The notes: generated by a model from the letters alone, not told the origin. A stretch of 64,000 bases of DNA from Bradyrhizobium diversitatis (GCF_016031635.1 NZ_JACEGD010000013.1:124001-188000); one strand, 5' to 3'; positions 42,956 to 51,470 are shown, numbered from the stretch's first letter. Numbers and translations are program-made.

Positions 42956-44215
42956 CTACCCGCCCGCCATCAGCGCCTTCGCCAGCGCCATATACGCCGG
43001 CAGCGTCACGGGGTCGTTGGCGGCGTTGCCCGCCATGGGGTGCGAGGCGTAGCGGGCGATCACCATCTCGGCCTTGGGATCGATGTAGATGCCCTGGCCG
43101 TAGACGCCGCGCGCCATGTAGGCGCCGTGCGCGTTGTGCGTGACCCACCATTGATTGCGATAGGACGCGCCCGGCAATGTGATGTAGCCGGCCGGCTTGA
43201 ATTTCTCCGGGTCGCCGCCGCGCGCGATGTCCTCGACGACCGTTGAAGGCACGATCTGGCGGCCGTTGAAGCGGCCGTGATTGCGCATGGTCTCACCGAA
43301 GCGGGCGAGATCGCGCAGCGTGGTGGAGAGCCCGCCGCCGCCGCTCTCGGTGCCGATGCGGTCGACGTGATAATACGCGTCCTCCTCCGCACCCATCGGC
43401 TGCCAGATCCGCTCGGAGAGCAGGTCGGACAGCGTCATGCCGCTGGCGCGCCGGTTGATCCAGGCCAGCACGTCGGTGTTGACGGTCTTGTAGGCGAAGG
43501 CCTTGCCGTGCTCGCCCTGCTTTCTCTGCGCGATCAGGAAATCGAAAATGTTGGTGGGTCCGTCGTAGCCCGGCGGGATCGGCGCCATGCCGTTGGCACG
43601 CCGCAGGCCCCACACGTCGGAATTCTTGTCGGTGTAGATTTCGGTGTAGGCGAGCCCCGTGGTCATATCCATGACCTCGTGCACGCGCGCATCGCCGAAG
43701 GCGCTGGCCTTCAGCTCGGGCACGTAATCCGTGACGGGCGCCTGCGGATTGATCCTGCCCTCGGCGACCAGAATGCCGGCGAGCACGCCGGTGAACGACT
43801 TCGTCACGGACATGCCGATATGCGGCTTGTGCGGCTTCAAGGCGCCGAAATAGCGCTCATAGATCAGCTTGCCCCGATGCAGCACGGCGATGCCGTCCGT
43901 ATACGTCTCCTCCAGCATCTGCGCGAAGGTCATGGGCCGGCCGTCCATCGTGGTCGAAGCCACCGCGCCGATGTCGTGGTCTTCGCGCGGCAGCATGGAT
44001 GCGGGCCCTGCCCCGCGCCAGACATTCACGGTGGGCACCAGCTGGCGGATGTTGCTCCAGGCCCAGCGCAGTTCGGGGAAGCTGCGGAACGAGCCATCCT
44101 GGAAGGTGATGGTGCGGTCGGGCGACGGCGGAAAGCCGCGCATCCAGCCGAGGGTTTCGGGGTCGGTTTCAACGGCAGAGGCGGGAAGCTGGCTAGCGGC
44201 AGTCGCGACGGGCAT
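42956..44215 (-). CDS. Serine hydrolase, NylB/beta-lactamase fold (419 aa)
   Basis: A beta-lactamase-family hydrolase similar to 6-aminohexanoate-dimer hydrolase and related esterases. The SxxK motif is SVTKSFTGVLAGIL, the Tyr motif is in FAYKTVNTDVLAWI (YKTVN), and the C-terminal GVYGQGIYIDPKAEMVIARYASHP is typical of this group. No signal peptide is evident. ATG 44215 (MPVATAASQLP) is the first Met that fits homologous text. It is a single gene. Confidence 0.9.
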   Translation of the reverse strand: MPVATAASQLPASAVETDPETLGWMRGFPPSPDRTITFQDGSFRSFPELRWAWSNIRQLVPTVNVWRGAGPASMLPREDHDIGAVASTTMDGRPMTFAQMLEETYTDGIAVLHRGKLIYERYFGALKPHKPHIGMSVTKSFTGVLAGILVAEGRINPQAPVTDYVPELKASAFGDARVHEVMDMTTGLAYTEIYTDKNSDVWGLRRANGMAPIPPGYDGPTNIFDFLIAQRKQGEHGKAFAYKTVNTDVLAWINRRASGMTLSDLLSERIWQPMGAEEDAYYHVDRIGTESGGGGLSTTLRDLARFGETMRNHGRFNGRQIVPSTVVEDIARGGDPEKFKPAGYITLPGASYRNQWWVTHNAHGAYMARGVYGQGIYIDPKAEMVIARYASHPMAGNAANDPVTLPAYMALAKALMAGG

Positions 44216-44375
44216 CAAGGCGGGCTCCGGAGGGGACGATGCGGATGTCGTATCACGAGAGGCCGTGACGGAGATCCGACGTTTACGCCGGGCGCCTACG
44301 CGCGGACGGGACGGCAAGCCGCGGCCAGATCGAGCTTGCCGAAGCATCCAGGAGATCGAGGGTGCGGCAGCCTCT

Positions 44376-44498
44376 CTACCCTGTCTTCAGCAGCCATCGG
44401 ATCGGCACTGCAATCGCCAGCAGCGCGATTACACCTGCGGCCCAAAGCGCAACGAACCACAGCAGCTGCCGCCAGGTTTGAGACACGCGCAGCCTCAA
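44376..44498 (-). CDS. DUF2474 small membrane subunit of the bd-type oxidase (40 aa)
   Basis: A single-helix peptide, SQTWRQLLWFVALWAAGVI...RWLLKTG, with an amphipathic Trp/Arg start and one membrane span, as in DUF2474. Such small subunits are found at the end of cio/cydAB operons and correspond to CydX-like subunits. The TTG start at 44498 overlaps the cydB TGA (TTGA), so it is translationally coupled; GTG 44486 is an alternative. It is too short to be found by length-based gene calling. Confidence 0.75.
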   Translation of the reverse strand: MRLRVSQTWRQLLWFVALWAAGVIALLAIAVPIRWLLKTG

Positions 44499-45505
44499 TG
44501 ATACCCCTCGCCGTGCCGCACCTTGCCACGAAATATCCAATAGACGTAGCCGGTATAAACAAGGATCACCGGTACCAGCACCGCCGCACCGACGAGCAGG
44601 AACAACTGGCTGCTGGGATGGGTGGCCGCCTGCCAGATCGTAATCGAGGGCGGCACGATCATCGGCCACATGCTGATGCCCAGCCCGGCATAGGACAGCA
44701 CAAAAAAGCCGAGTGCGCACAGGAACGGCACCCCATCCTCGCCCTTGCCGAGCGCGCGGTGAAAGCGCCAGGCCAGCAGGGCCAGAAGGATCGGCACAGG
44801 CGCTGCGTAAAGCATGTTCGGCAGCGTCAGCCATCGCTCCCGGAACGCAGGGCTTTGGATGATCATCATCAAGGATATGACGGCGATGAAGCCGAGTGTC
44901 GCAAATCCGAGAACGCGCGCATAGCTCCGGCAGCGCGCCTGAAGCGCGCCGTCGGTCTTCCAAATCAGCCAGCACGCGCCGAGCAGGCCGTAGCCGACAA
45001 CCAGGGCAACACCGGTCAAAACCGAGAAAGGCGTCAGCCAGTCCCACCACCCGCCGGCGTAGGCACGCCCCTCGACGCGAATGCCCTGCACGATCGCGCC
45101 AAGGCAGACGCCCTGGAGGAATGCGGCGGCAAAGCTGCCCCACGAGAAGGCGCGGTCCCACCATACTTCGCCGGCGGACGTCCGCGCTCGAAACCGCATC
45201 TCGAAGGCCACCCCGCGAAACACCAGCGCCAGCAGCATCAGGATGAGCGGCATGTAAAGCGCGGGAAAAATCGTCGCGTAGGCCAGCGGAAACACCGCGA
45301 ACAGGCCGCCGCCGCCGAGCACGAGCCAGGTTTCGTTGCCGTCCCAGACCGGCGCGACGGAATTGACCATGACATCGCGGTCGGCTCTCGCCACCTCGGC
45401 CGGAAACAGGATGCCGACGCCGAGGTCGAAGCCGTCCATCACCACGTAGAGCAGCACGGCCGTGGCGATCAGCAGGGCCCAAATCAGTGTGAGGTCGATG
45501 CTCAT
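44495..45505 (-). CDS. cydB: Cytochrome bd-type quinol oxidase subunit II, CydB/CioB (336 aa)
   Basis: An integral membrane protein with eight to nine helices. The N-terminal LTLIWALLIATAVLLYVVMDGFDLGVGILFP is the CydB signature, and WDGNETWLVLGGGGLFAVFPLAYATIFPALYMPLILMLLALVFRGVAFEMRF follows in order. It forms the heterodimeric oxidase with CydA. It overlaps the cydA stop by 4 bp (ATGA) and is followed by the DUF2474 peptide. Confidence 0.95.
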   Translation of the reverse strand: MSIDLTLIWALLIATAVLLYVVMDGFDLGVGILFPAEVARADRDVMVNSVAPVWDGNETWLVLGGGGLFAVFPLAYATIFPALYMPLILMLLALVFRGVAFEMRFRARTSAGEVWWDRAFSWGSFAAAFLQGVCLGAIVQGIRVEGRAYAGGWWDWLTPFSVLTGVALVVGYGLLGACWLIWKTDGALQARCRSYARVLGFATLGFIAVISLMMIIQSPAFRERWLTLPNMLYAAPVPILLALLAWRFHRALGKGEDGVPFLCALGFFVLSYAGLGISMWPMIVPPSITIWQAATHPSSQLFLLVGAAVLVPVILVYTGYVYWIFRGKVRHGEGYH

Positions 45506-46947
45506 GGCCTGATCCCCGCTTGCCGCGGCTCTGCTCTGGGCGTGTCTGATCCCACTATCAACGCTGGCGCCGGCGTAATCCCTGCCGTGCGGACCGGCTG
45601 GCCTTGTGGCGGTCCGTGCTCGCCGGCTTCAGGCGTCTGGCGGAAGAGGTGAAACAGATAAGCGATCCCCGCGCCGAAGACGACGAAGTACACGACAATG
45701 AATGCCGCCAGAGACGCGGCGACGGCCGGCGCTGCGACCGGCGCCACGCTATCGGCCGTCCTCAGCAGTCCATAAACCGTGAATGGCTGACGTCCCGCCT
45801 CCGTCACCGTCCATCCGGCCGTCACCGCGATCAGCCCCGACGGCCCCATGGCCACGGCAAAGCGGTGCAGCCATGGCGTGTCGTACAGAGCGTCGCGCCA
45901 ACGCAGAACGAGCGAGGTCATGCCGAGCACGATCATCAGAATGCCCAAACCGACCATGATGCGGAACGCCCAGAAGACGAGCGGAATGTTGGTCGGCCAG
46001 GTATCCTTCGGGAAAGCCTTGAGCCCCTTGACCTCTCCATCAAGGCTGTGCGTCAGATAAAGGCTCGCAAAACCTGGAATGGCGATTTGGCCGCGCGTCA
46101 CCCCGACTTCGGCATCCGGCATGCCGAACAGGATGGAGGAGGCCCGGCGCTCGGTCTCGAAGTGGCCTTCCATGGCCGCGACTTTGACCGGCTGATGGTG
46201 GTAGGAATTCACGCCGTGCAGATCGCCGATCAGGAGCTGCATCGGCGCCACGATCGCGGCCATCCACATCGCCATTGAAAACATGATGCGAGCGCGTTCG
46301 TTCATCCTGTCCCGCAGAAGGTGCCAGGCACCCACGGCTCCCACGATCATCGCGGTCGTCAGGTAAGCCGCGGTGACCGTATGGGCGAACCGATAGGGGA
46401 ACGACGGATTGAAGATGATCCCGAGCCAGCTCTCGGGAATGAACTGGCCGTCCGCTCCCATGGCGTGTCCCGCCGGGGTCTGCATCCAGGAATTAGCGGC
46501 TAGAATCCAGAAGGCCGAGAGCAAGGTGCCGCCCGCGACGAAGCAGGTCGCGACGAAATGCAGGCGCGGACCGACCCGGCCAAGGCCAAACAGCATGACT
46601 CCAAGGAAGCCGGCCTCGAGAAAGAATGCCGTCAGCACTTCGTAGCCGAGCAGCGGACCGAGCACCGGCGCCGTCTTGTCGGCAAACACCGACCAGTTCG
46701 TGCCGAACTGGTATGACATGACCAAGCCCGACACCACGCCCATGGCGAAAGCGACGGCGAAAATCTTCAGCCAATAGCGATAGGTGTCGAGATAGGCGCC
46801 GCGGCCCGTCCACAGCCAGAGGGCTTCGAGCACGGCAAGATAGCTAGCCAGTCCGATGGTGAAGGCCGGAAACAGGAAGTGCCAGACTACCGTGAAGGCA
46901 AACTGGAAGCGCGCAAGATCCAACGCGCTGGGCAGTAGATCGGACAT
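45502..46947 (-). CDS. cydA: Cytochrome bd-type (cyanide-insensitive) quinol oxidase subunit I, CydA/CioA (481 aa)
   Basis: Carries the haem ligands of the family: His in VVWHFLFPAFTIG, His in RFAHTVTAAYLTTAMIVGAVGAWH, and Met in the later helices, plus GYEVLTAFFLEAGFLGVMLFG. The quinol-binding Q-loop is short, as in the CIO type: EAGRQPFTVYGLLRTADSVAP. The start MSDLLPSALDLARFQFAF is at ATG 46947. No cydDC genes are nearby. It should give a low-proton-pumping, high-affinity terminal oxidase used in microaerobic or inhibitory conditions. Confidence 0.94.
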   Translation of the reverse strand: MSDLLPSALDLARFQFAFTVVWHFLFPAFTIGLASYLAVLEALWLWTGRGAYLDTYRYWLKIFAVAFAMGVVSGLVMSYQFGTNWSVFADKTAPVLGPLLGYEVLTAFFLEAGFLGVMLFGLGRVGPRLHFVATCFVAGGTLLSAFWILAANSWMQTPAGHAMGADGQFIPESWLGIIFNPSFPYRFAHTVTAAYLTTAMIVGAVGAWHLLRDRMNERARIMFSMAMWMAAIVAPMQLLIGDLHGVNSYHHQPVKVAAMEGHFETERRASSILFGMPDAEVGVTRGQIAIPGFASLYLTHSLDGEVKGLKAFPKDTWPTNIPLVFWAFRIMVGLGILMIVLGMTSLVLRWRDALYDTPWLHRFAVAMGPSGLIAVTAGWTVTEAGRQPFTVYGLLRTADSVAPVAAPAVAASLAAFIVVYFVVFGAGIAYLFHLFRQTPEAGEHGPPQGQPVRTAGITPAPALIVGSDTPRAEPRQAGIRP

Positions 46948-47041
46948 AGCTCCGCCCCTCGACATCAATTGCGGCCCGCAGCCAACGTTCCCAGCCTGCG
47001 CCGGTTCCAACTGCCTCGATCATCAGATGTCGAGAGTTTTA

Positions 47042-47115
47042 AGCATTCTGCGGGCAGCGTCCCTTGGAGGATATCGTTGGAACGGTACCGTCTCAATATG
47101 CCTGAATGTCCTACC
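47042..47115 (+). repeat. Left copy of imperfect direct repeat flanking the toxin-antitoxin pair (74 bp)
   Basis: Shares about 80 percent of its bases, with one gap, with 48101-48173. Conserved blocks include GCATTCT, CTTGGA, ATATCGTTGG, GTCTCAA and GAATGTCCTACC. The two copies are 1.06 kb apart, in the same orientation, and bracket both genes of the module. Confidence 0.8.
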
Positions 47116-47275
47116 GCGCACCCGGTCTGCAGCGGACGAGCTGCGATCGGAGCGCGCGATAGGAGCGCTAGAGCGGACCGCTTGCGCGTCGAGCTTTTGG
47201 CGGCGGGTGCAGCAGGCGGGTGCTGCGCGCCGATCACGACGGCATACCGGCTCGCTGCAGGTGTAGAACTCCGGA

Positions 47276-47297
47276 TTTCCAGCTATATTACTGGAAA
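47276..47297. promoter_or_regulatory. Palindrome before the antitoxin gene
   Basis: TTTCCAG and CTGGAAA arms separated by an AT-rich 8-bp centre (CTATATTA) form a perfect inverted repeat ending 14 bp before the antitoxin ATG. It overlaps a TATATT -10-like element. Antitoxin autorepression at such a site is typical but inferred here. Confidence 0.55.
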
Positions 47298-47311
47298 TAG
47301 CCGAGGACGGC

Positions 47312-47611
47312 ATGGGAAACTCACAGAAGCGCGCCATCCAGAACTATCGGTCACGCCTCGGTAAGCGCGGCTTGGCGCGTTTCGAAGTGCTCGGCCGGAA
47401 TGCCGACCGCGATCTCATCCGTTCGTTCGCCAAACGCCTGTCGGAGGATACGCCAGAGGCCTCGGCGCTTCGCGCCGCCGTGCGCAAGTCGATCGCAGGC
47501 GAGCCAACCCGGCTGGGCGGGATTCTCGCCGCATTGCGCCGTTCTCCGCTCGTAGGGGCTGATCTCGATCTTTCTCGCCCTCGCGAAAAGGGACGCAAGG
47601 TCGATCTGTGA
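47312..47611 (+). CDS. Antitoxin, probable partner of a PIN-domain (VapC-like) toxin (99 aa)
   Basis: A basic, helical protein with pattern MGNSQKRAIQNYRSRLGKRGLARFEVLGRNADRDLIRSFAKRLSE at the start and a C-terminal tail of basic residues ending REKGRKVDL. The first half resembles ribbon-helix-helix/Phd-like antitoxins that sit before VapC genes. The stop overlaps the toxin GTG start (GTGA), the normal coupling. A GAGGA site precedes the ATG. Confidence 0.8.
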   Translation: MGNSQKRAIQNYRSRLGKRGLARFEVLGRNADRDLIRSFAKRLSEDTPEASALRAAVRKSIAGEPTRLGGILAALRRSPLVGADLDLSRPREKGRKVDL

Positions 47612-48032
47612 CGCGCTATCTCCTCGACACCAACATCATCAGCAACGTCGTCAGGCAGCGACCATCGGACTCCCTGATCTCATGGATGTCGATGCAGCAC
47701 GACGAGGACCTGTTCATCGCCTCCTTAACCGTTGCAGAAATCCGCCGTGGTATTTTGGAAAAACCGCGTGGCAAGAAGCGCGATCTCCTCGACGTCTGGT
47801 TCTCGGGGCCCGAAGGACCGCAAGCGCTTTTGCGGGCCGCATCCTGTCCTTCGACGACAAGGCCGGACTCGTCTGGGCCCGACTGATGGCCGAAGGCAAA
47901 ACGGCCGGCAAACCGCGAAACGCGCTCGACATGATCATCGCCGCCGTCGCCAATACAAACGACTGTGTCGTGGAGACGGATAACGAAACGGATTTCGCCG
48001 AGATCAAGGTCCTCAATCCGGCACGCGGATGA
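47608..48032 (+). pseudogene. PIN-domain toxin (VapC-like), broken by a frameshift
   Basis: Starts VTRYLLDTNIISNVVRQRPS, with the first catalytic Asp in LLDTN, and continues to the conserved Glu in SLTVAEIRRGILEK. After DVWFSGPEGPQAL the frame breaks in the run of four T at 47828-47831. The expected rest (FAGRILSFDDKAGLVWARLMAEGK...NALDMIIAAVANTNDCVVETDNETDF) is in the next frame up to 48032. One missing T explains it. The truncated product lacks the later acidic residues and should be inactive as a ribonuclease, unless the base is a sequencing artefact. Confidence 0.85.
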
Positions 48033-48100
48033 GCGTGATGTAGTCGTCGGATGGGTGAAGTGCAGCGATACCCATCAAGTCCGCTCTACAAGCGCGATGG

Positions 48101-48173
48101 GGCATTCTACGGGCACTGTCCTTGGACAATATCGTTGGCACAATACGGTCTCAAGAGGCCCGAATGTCCTACC
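48101..48173 (+). repeat. Right copy of imperfect direct repeat flanking the toxin-antitoxin pair (73 bp)
   Basis: Second copy of the repeat at 47042-47115. It is 68 bp downstream of the end of the broken toxin frame. The cause could be an old duplication that brought the module in, or two members of a dispersed intergenic family. Confidence 0.8.
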
Positions 48174-48247
48174 CCCCCGCAGAAGGGCCGGCGCCGACCT
48201 TCTTCGATCAGTGCAAGTTCGCTGACGCGCTGCCGTCGGGGCAAGCC

Positions 48248-48685
48248 TCACAAGAGACCATTGTCCTTGAGCAGTTGAACCTCATCACCCGTAATCCAGC
48301 CGAAAACCTTCAACATCCCATCATTCTGCTCGAGCAGATAGACGTTGGTGAAAGGCACATCGATACGCCTGCCATCTTTCTCGAACTCGCTGCTCCAGCC
48401 CACGTGGACCAGGCAATGTGTTTCATCGATCGAATGCATCTCGATCCCGGAGACGGTGACCGCCTTGTTGCCGATCTGACGATAGTGCTCGTATCCTTTT
48501 GAAATCCGCTCGACAAAAGTGTGATCGTTGTCCCCTGCCATGACACCTTTTGGTCCTGCAGCGATATACTGGGTGGAAAAAAGCGAACGGAAAAATTCCT
48601 CAGCAAGAGTACCTTCCAAGCCATCCCTGAAGGCTTGGGCATATCGTTCAAAGAACTGTTCCACTTCGCCTTTCGAGATGGTCAT
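48248..48685 (-). CDS. SnoaL/NTF2-like protein of unknown role (145 aa)
   Basis: The start ISKGEVEQFFERYAQAFRDGLEGTLAEEFF, then FVERISKGYEHYRQIGNKAVTVSGIEMHSIDETHCLVHVGW and VPFTNVYLLEQNDGMLKVFGWITGDEVQLLKDNGLL, has the helix-helix-then-curved-sheet order of NTF2-fold proteins. No catalytic motif is evident. Codon use is less GC-biased than in the core genes. It sits between the toxin-antitoxin segment and the AraC gene, in probable accessory DNA. Confidence 0.75.
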   Translation of the reverse strand: MTISKGEVEQFFERYAQAFRDGLEGTLAEEFFRSLFSTQYIAAGPKGVMAGDNDHTFVERISKGYEHYRQIGNKAVTVSGIEMHSIDETHCLVHVGWSSEFEKDGRRIDVPFTNVYLLEQNDGMLKVFGWITGDEVQLLKDNGLL

Positions 48686-49049
48686 CCGCAGCTTCTCCTT
48701 CGACTTCGAGAAAGCGTTGCCAGATCCGCCACAAGCTGACGGTCCGCTACCTTATCGATCTTGGCATTCGGCTGTTGTTATCGGCGGGCCGTTCGAGGGC
48801 CAGTTGTTGGCTAGCGATCGTTCGCGGTTCATCGAACTCCGCTTTCCCATTGATGCTGGTCGAGTAAACAGCGTGGCTATGCCACCGACGCGGGTCTTGC
48901 CGGTGCTCGCAAGCACCGGACTGAAAACGAAGAAGCCCGCATCTCTGCGGGCGTTCCAGGGCTTAGCAGGCTTTCCCGCTACGATACTGGATCTCAGTCA
49001 GCCCAACTAGCCGCTTACGACGAGGTGACCCAAACTCGCAGCGACGCCT
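48686..49049. other. Gene-free stretch between the NTF2-like gene and AraC gene
   Basis: About 364 bp. The left part is presumably the promoter of the NTF2-like gene. At the right a terminator-like hairpin (48921-48952) serves the leftward AraC gene. No coding region is supported. Confidence 0.5.
48921..48952 (-). terminator. Rho-independent-type terminator for the AraC gene
   Basis: On the minus strand GCCCGC-AGAGAT-GCGGGC forms a perfect 6-bp stem with a 6-nt loop, followed by TTCTTCGTTTT. The T-rich run is on the side expected for leftward transcription, about 100 bp beyond the AraC stop. Confidence 0.65.
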
Positions 49050-49976
49050 TCAGGCCGGACCGGCGCTCAGCTGTCGTTCGCGCCACAAGGAGGGCGACAA
49101 GCCCGTCATCCGCTTGAAGGCATTGCTGAAGGCGCCCTGCGAGGAATAGCCGGCCAAAGCCGCAACCGACGCCACGGAAAGTTCTTCGTCCCGTAGCGCC
49201 TTGCAGGCGAGATGGATGCGCCAACGCGCAAGATAGCCGAGCGGCGCGATACCGGCCGTCGCGGTGAAGCGCGCGGCGAAGGTCGATCGCGACATCGCGC
49301 AGGCGCGTGCCAATTCGTCGAGATGCCACGCGCGCGCCGGATCGTCATGCATGAGCTGCACGGCCGGCGCGAGGCGCGGATCGCCCAGCGCGCGCAACCA
49401 CCCCGGCGGGATGCGATCGTTGCCGTCCATCTGCGCTCGCAGGATCTGCACGAACAGCAACTGCGCGAGCTGCGTTGCGACAAGGGCGCCTCCCGGCAGC
49501 GGCTGCTGGCGCTCATTCACGAGTTCGCTGAGCAACCAGCGAAACCGCGCTGCTTGCTCGGTCGCGCCGTCGACGCGGAGCCACGGTGGCAGCGCTTCCG
49601 ACAGCAGGGTTCCGCTCGTCGGATCGAGCAGGACATGCCCGCCCACATAGCTGAAGTCGGTTCCATCGCCCAAGGTGACGAACGAGCGGCCACGCCCGGA
49701 AAACAGCGCCATTGCGTCGACCGGCGTCACCGACGGATCGCTCGACAAGGTGTAGGGACGCTGCGCCGTCAGAAGGCCCACATCGCCTTGTCCGAAGCGC
49801 ACCGGCGCTTCGCCGTCGATCCGGGCCCAGCACAGGCCCTGGGTCAGCGCGAAGAACTTGATCGACTTCGGCGCGGGAAACCGAAGCGCCCAAGGACCTC
49901 CCGCGTCGAAGCCGCCGGTCACCATCGACTCCACCGTTGTCAGTCTGAGAATGTCGGAAAACGCGTCGGACGGCAT
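49050..49976 (-). CDS. AraC-family regulator with cupin-like sensor domain (308 aa)
   Basis: Residues 1-190 form an AraC_binding_6-type cupin sensor (IKFFALTQGLCWARIDGEAPVRFGQGDVGLLTAQRPYTL). The C-terminal AraC domain has both helices: WHLDELARACAMSRSTFAARFTATAGIAPLGYLARWRIHLAC and LSVASVAALAGYSSQGAFSNAFKRMTGLSPSLWR. I prefer ATG 49976 (MPSDAFSDIL), though ATG 50015 is in frame. It is divergent from the SDR gene, which is probably its target. Confidence 0.92.
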   Translation of the reverse strand: MPSDAFSDILRLTTVESMVTGGFDAGGPWALRFPAPKSIKFFALTQGLCWARIDGEAPVRFGQGDVGLLTAQRPYTLSSDPSVTPVDAMALFSGRGRSFVTLGDGTDFSYVGGHVLLDPTSGTLLSEALPPWLRVDGATEQAARFRWLLSELVNERQQPLPGGALVATQLAQLLFVQILRAQMDGNDRIPPGWLRALGDPRLAPAVQLMHDDPARAWHLDELARACAMSRSTFAARFTATAGIAPLGYLARWRIHLACKALRDEELSVASVAALAGYSSQGAFSNAFKRMTGLSPSLWRERQLSAGPA

Positions 49977-50077
49977 TTTCGGATTGTCGCGTATAAATGC
50001 CGGACGTTCAAGCATTCGCGATCCAGCTTCCTGCCCTATCTTTCAAAAGGCATCATCAATTCGCTTTCGGAGCAGCC

Positions 50078-51106
50078 ATGGCGGACGACACCATCCTCAT
50101 CACTGGTGGAACAGGATTTATCGGACAGCACACGATCATCGCCGCGCTCGCCGCCGGCTTCCGCGTCCGCACCGCCATCCGTTCGCTCGACCGGGCGGAC
50201 GAGGTTGGCGCCTATCTGGCCCATGGCGGCGCCGAGCCGGGAGAGCGACTGAGCTTCGTTGAGACCGACCTGCTCAAGGACGAGGGATGGGCCGAAGCCG
50301 CACAAGGCTGCGTCTATGCCATTCATAGTGCGTCCTCGACGCCCTCGGGAAACTATGCGAGCGAAGAAGACTGGATCCGGCCCGCTGTCGACGGCAACCT
50401 TCGGCTGCTCCGTGCCGCCCGGGACGCTGGGGTGAAACGGGTGGTGCTGACCTCGGCCTTCGGGGCCATCGGCGCCGGCAAGGCCAGTCCCGGTCGACCC
50501 TTCACCGAGGAGGACTGGAGCGATCTCGATGGTCACATCGCGCCTTATCAAAAGTCCAAAACGCTGGCGGAGTGCGCGGCTTGGGAATTTATCGCTGAAA
50601 ACGGCAACGGGCTGGAACTGGCAACGATCAACCCGACCGCCGTGATGGGCCCGGCGCTTGGTCCGGACACCTCGCATTCGCTGATGATGCTGAAGGGCAT
50701 GCTTGAGGGCCAACCCGGGCAGCCACGTATCCAGTCATGTTTCGTGGACGTACGCGATGTGGCCGACCTTCAGTTGCGGGCAATGACCGATCCGGCCGCA
50801 GCAGGCGAACGATTTCTCGCAACCTCCGGTGACGCGCTGTGGCTCGTCCAAGTGGCCGAAATTCTTAAGGAACGCCTCGGGGAACAGGCCCGTAAGGTAT
50901 CCACCATGCAAGTTCCGGACATCGCCATGAAAGCCAAGGCCATGGTGGATCCCAAGGTGAAGGCGCTTCTTCCGCTTCTTGGCATTGATCTGTTGGCCAA
51001 CGGCGAAAAAGCGAAACGCGTGCTCGGTTGGGATCCCCGCCCGCCAGCCGATGCTATCGAGGCCGCCGCACGCAGCATGATAGAGGTCGGAATAGTCAAG
51101 GTCTGA
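50078..51106 (+). CDS. Extended SDR, dihydroflavonol-reductase/epimerase-like (342 aa)
   Basis: An NAD(P)-dependent oxidoreductase of the extended short-chain family. The Rossmann motif GGTGFIG is at residues 10-16, a conserved Ser is in VVLTSAFGAIG, and the catalytic YxxxK is YQKSK. FATSGDALWLVQVAEIL and DPRPPADAIEAAARSMIE at the end are typical of dihydroflavonol-4-reductase-like bacterial enzymes. ATG 50078 follows a GGAG site. The AraC gene is 101 bp away and divergent. Confidence 0.92.
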   Translation: MADDTILITGGTGFIGQHTIIAALAAGFRVRTAIRSLDRADEVGAYLAHGGAEPGERLSFVETDLLKDEGWAEAAQGCVYAIHSASSTPSGNYASEEDWIRPAVDGNLRLLRAARDAGVKRVVLTSAFGAIGAGKASPGRPFTEEDWSDLDGHIAPYQKSKTLAECAAWEFIAENGNGLELATINPTAVMGPALGPDTSHSLMMLKGMLEGQPGQPRIQSCFVDVRDVADLQLRAMTDPAAAGERFLATSGDALWLVQVAEILKERLGEQARKVSTMQVPDIAMKAKAMVDPKVKALLPLLGIDLLANGEKAKRVLGWDPRPPADAIEAAARSMIEVGIVKV

Positions 51107-51189
51107 ACGCCCGTCCAAGGGCGGGCGGCCCTTGCTTCCGGGGCACCGGGGCAGGAATCTGCGCCAGATCGTCAGGCTGGGATCTCAGG

Positions 51190-51470
51190 GGCACCGAATA
51201 GCAAAGGCGGCCAATTGGATCGGGGGCTGCTCAAAAAGTCGCCGATACTCCCGCACGAACTGGGTCGGGCTTTCATATGAGCACTTCCACATCGAGCAGT
51301 TGGCGACGATGATCGGCATGGGCGTTTCAACCCTCCACCGGCATTTCCAGGAGCTGACGGGAATGAGCCCGCTGCAATACCAAAAGCACCTGCGCCTCCA
51401 TGAAGCGCGCCGGCTGATGCTGATCGAGGAAACGGACGTCACCACAACAGCTTTGAAAGTAGGACGTTGA
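51190..51470 (+). pseudogene. Scrambled remnant of an AraC-family regulator with an inverted segment
   Basis: On the plus strand RIAKAANWI (51198-51225) and HIEQLATMIGMGVSTLHRHFQELTGMSPLQYQKHLRLHEARRLMLIEE...TTTALKVG (51285-51467) are the beginning and main part of an AraC DNA-binding domain. The expected next residues, YESPTQFVREYRRLFEQPP, are not after ALKVG. Instead they are encoded on the minus strand of about 51226-51283, exactly between the two plus-strand parts. The domain end has therefore been inverted and moved upstream. The cupin half is absent. Confidence 0.8.

Larger units (their letters stand above)
46948..47311. other. Intergenic region: cydA promoter side and left repeat of the toxin-antitoxin segment
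   Basis: About 364 bp with no supported gene. It holds the presumed cydA promoter, then the left copy (47042-47115) of a repeat that occurs again at 48101-48173, and ends in an AT-rich stretch with a TTTCCAGCTATATTACTGGAAA inverted repeat (arms TTTCCAG/CTGGAAA) just before the antitoxin gene. That inverted repeat is a plausible autoregulatory operator for the toxin-antitoxin operon. Confidence 0.6.

Noticed and set aside
43277..45652. 791-codon plus-strand open frame across the serine hydrolase and cydB
   Set aside because: It spans two well-supported minus-strand genes and has no recognisable protein pattern.
48528..49010. Plus-strand frame opposite the NTF2-like gene and its promoter
   Set aside because: Its first part is antisense to the NTF2-like gene, and its last part covers a minus-strand terminator hairpin; no motif is seen.
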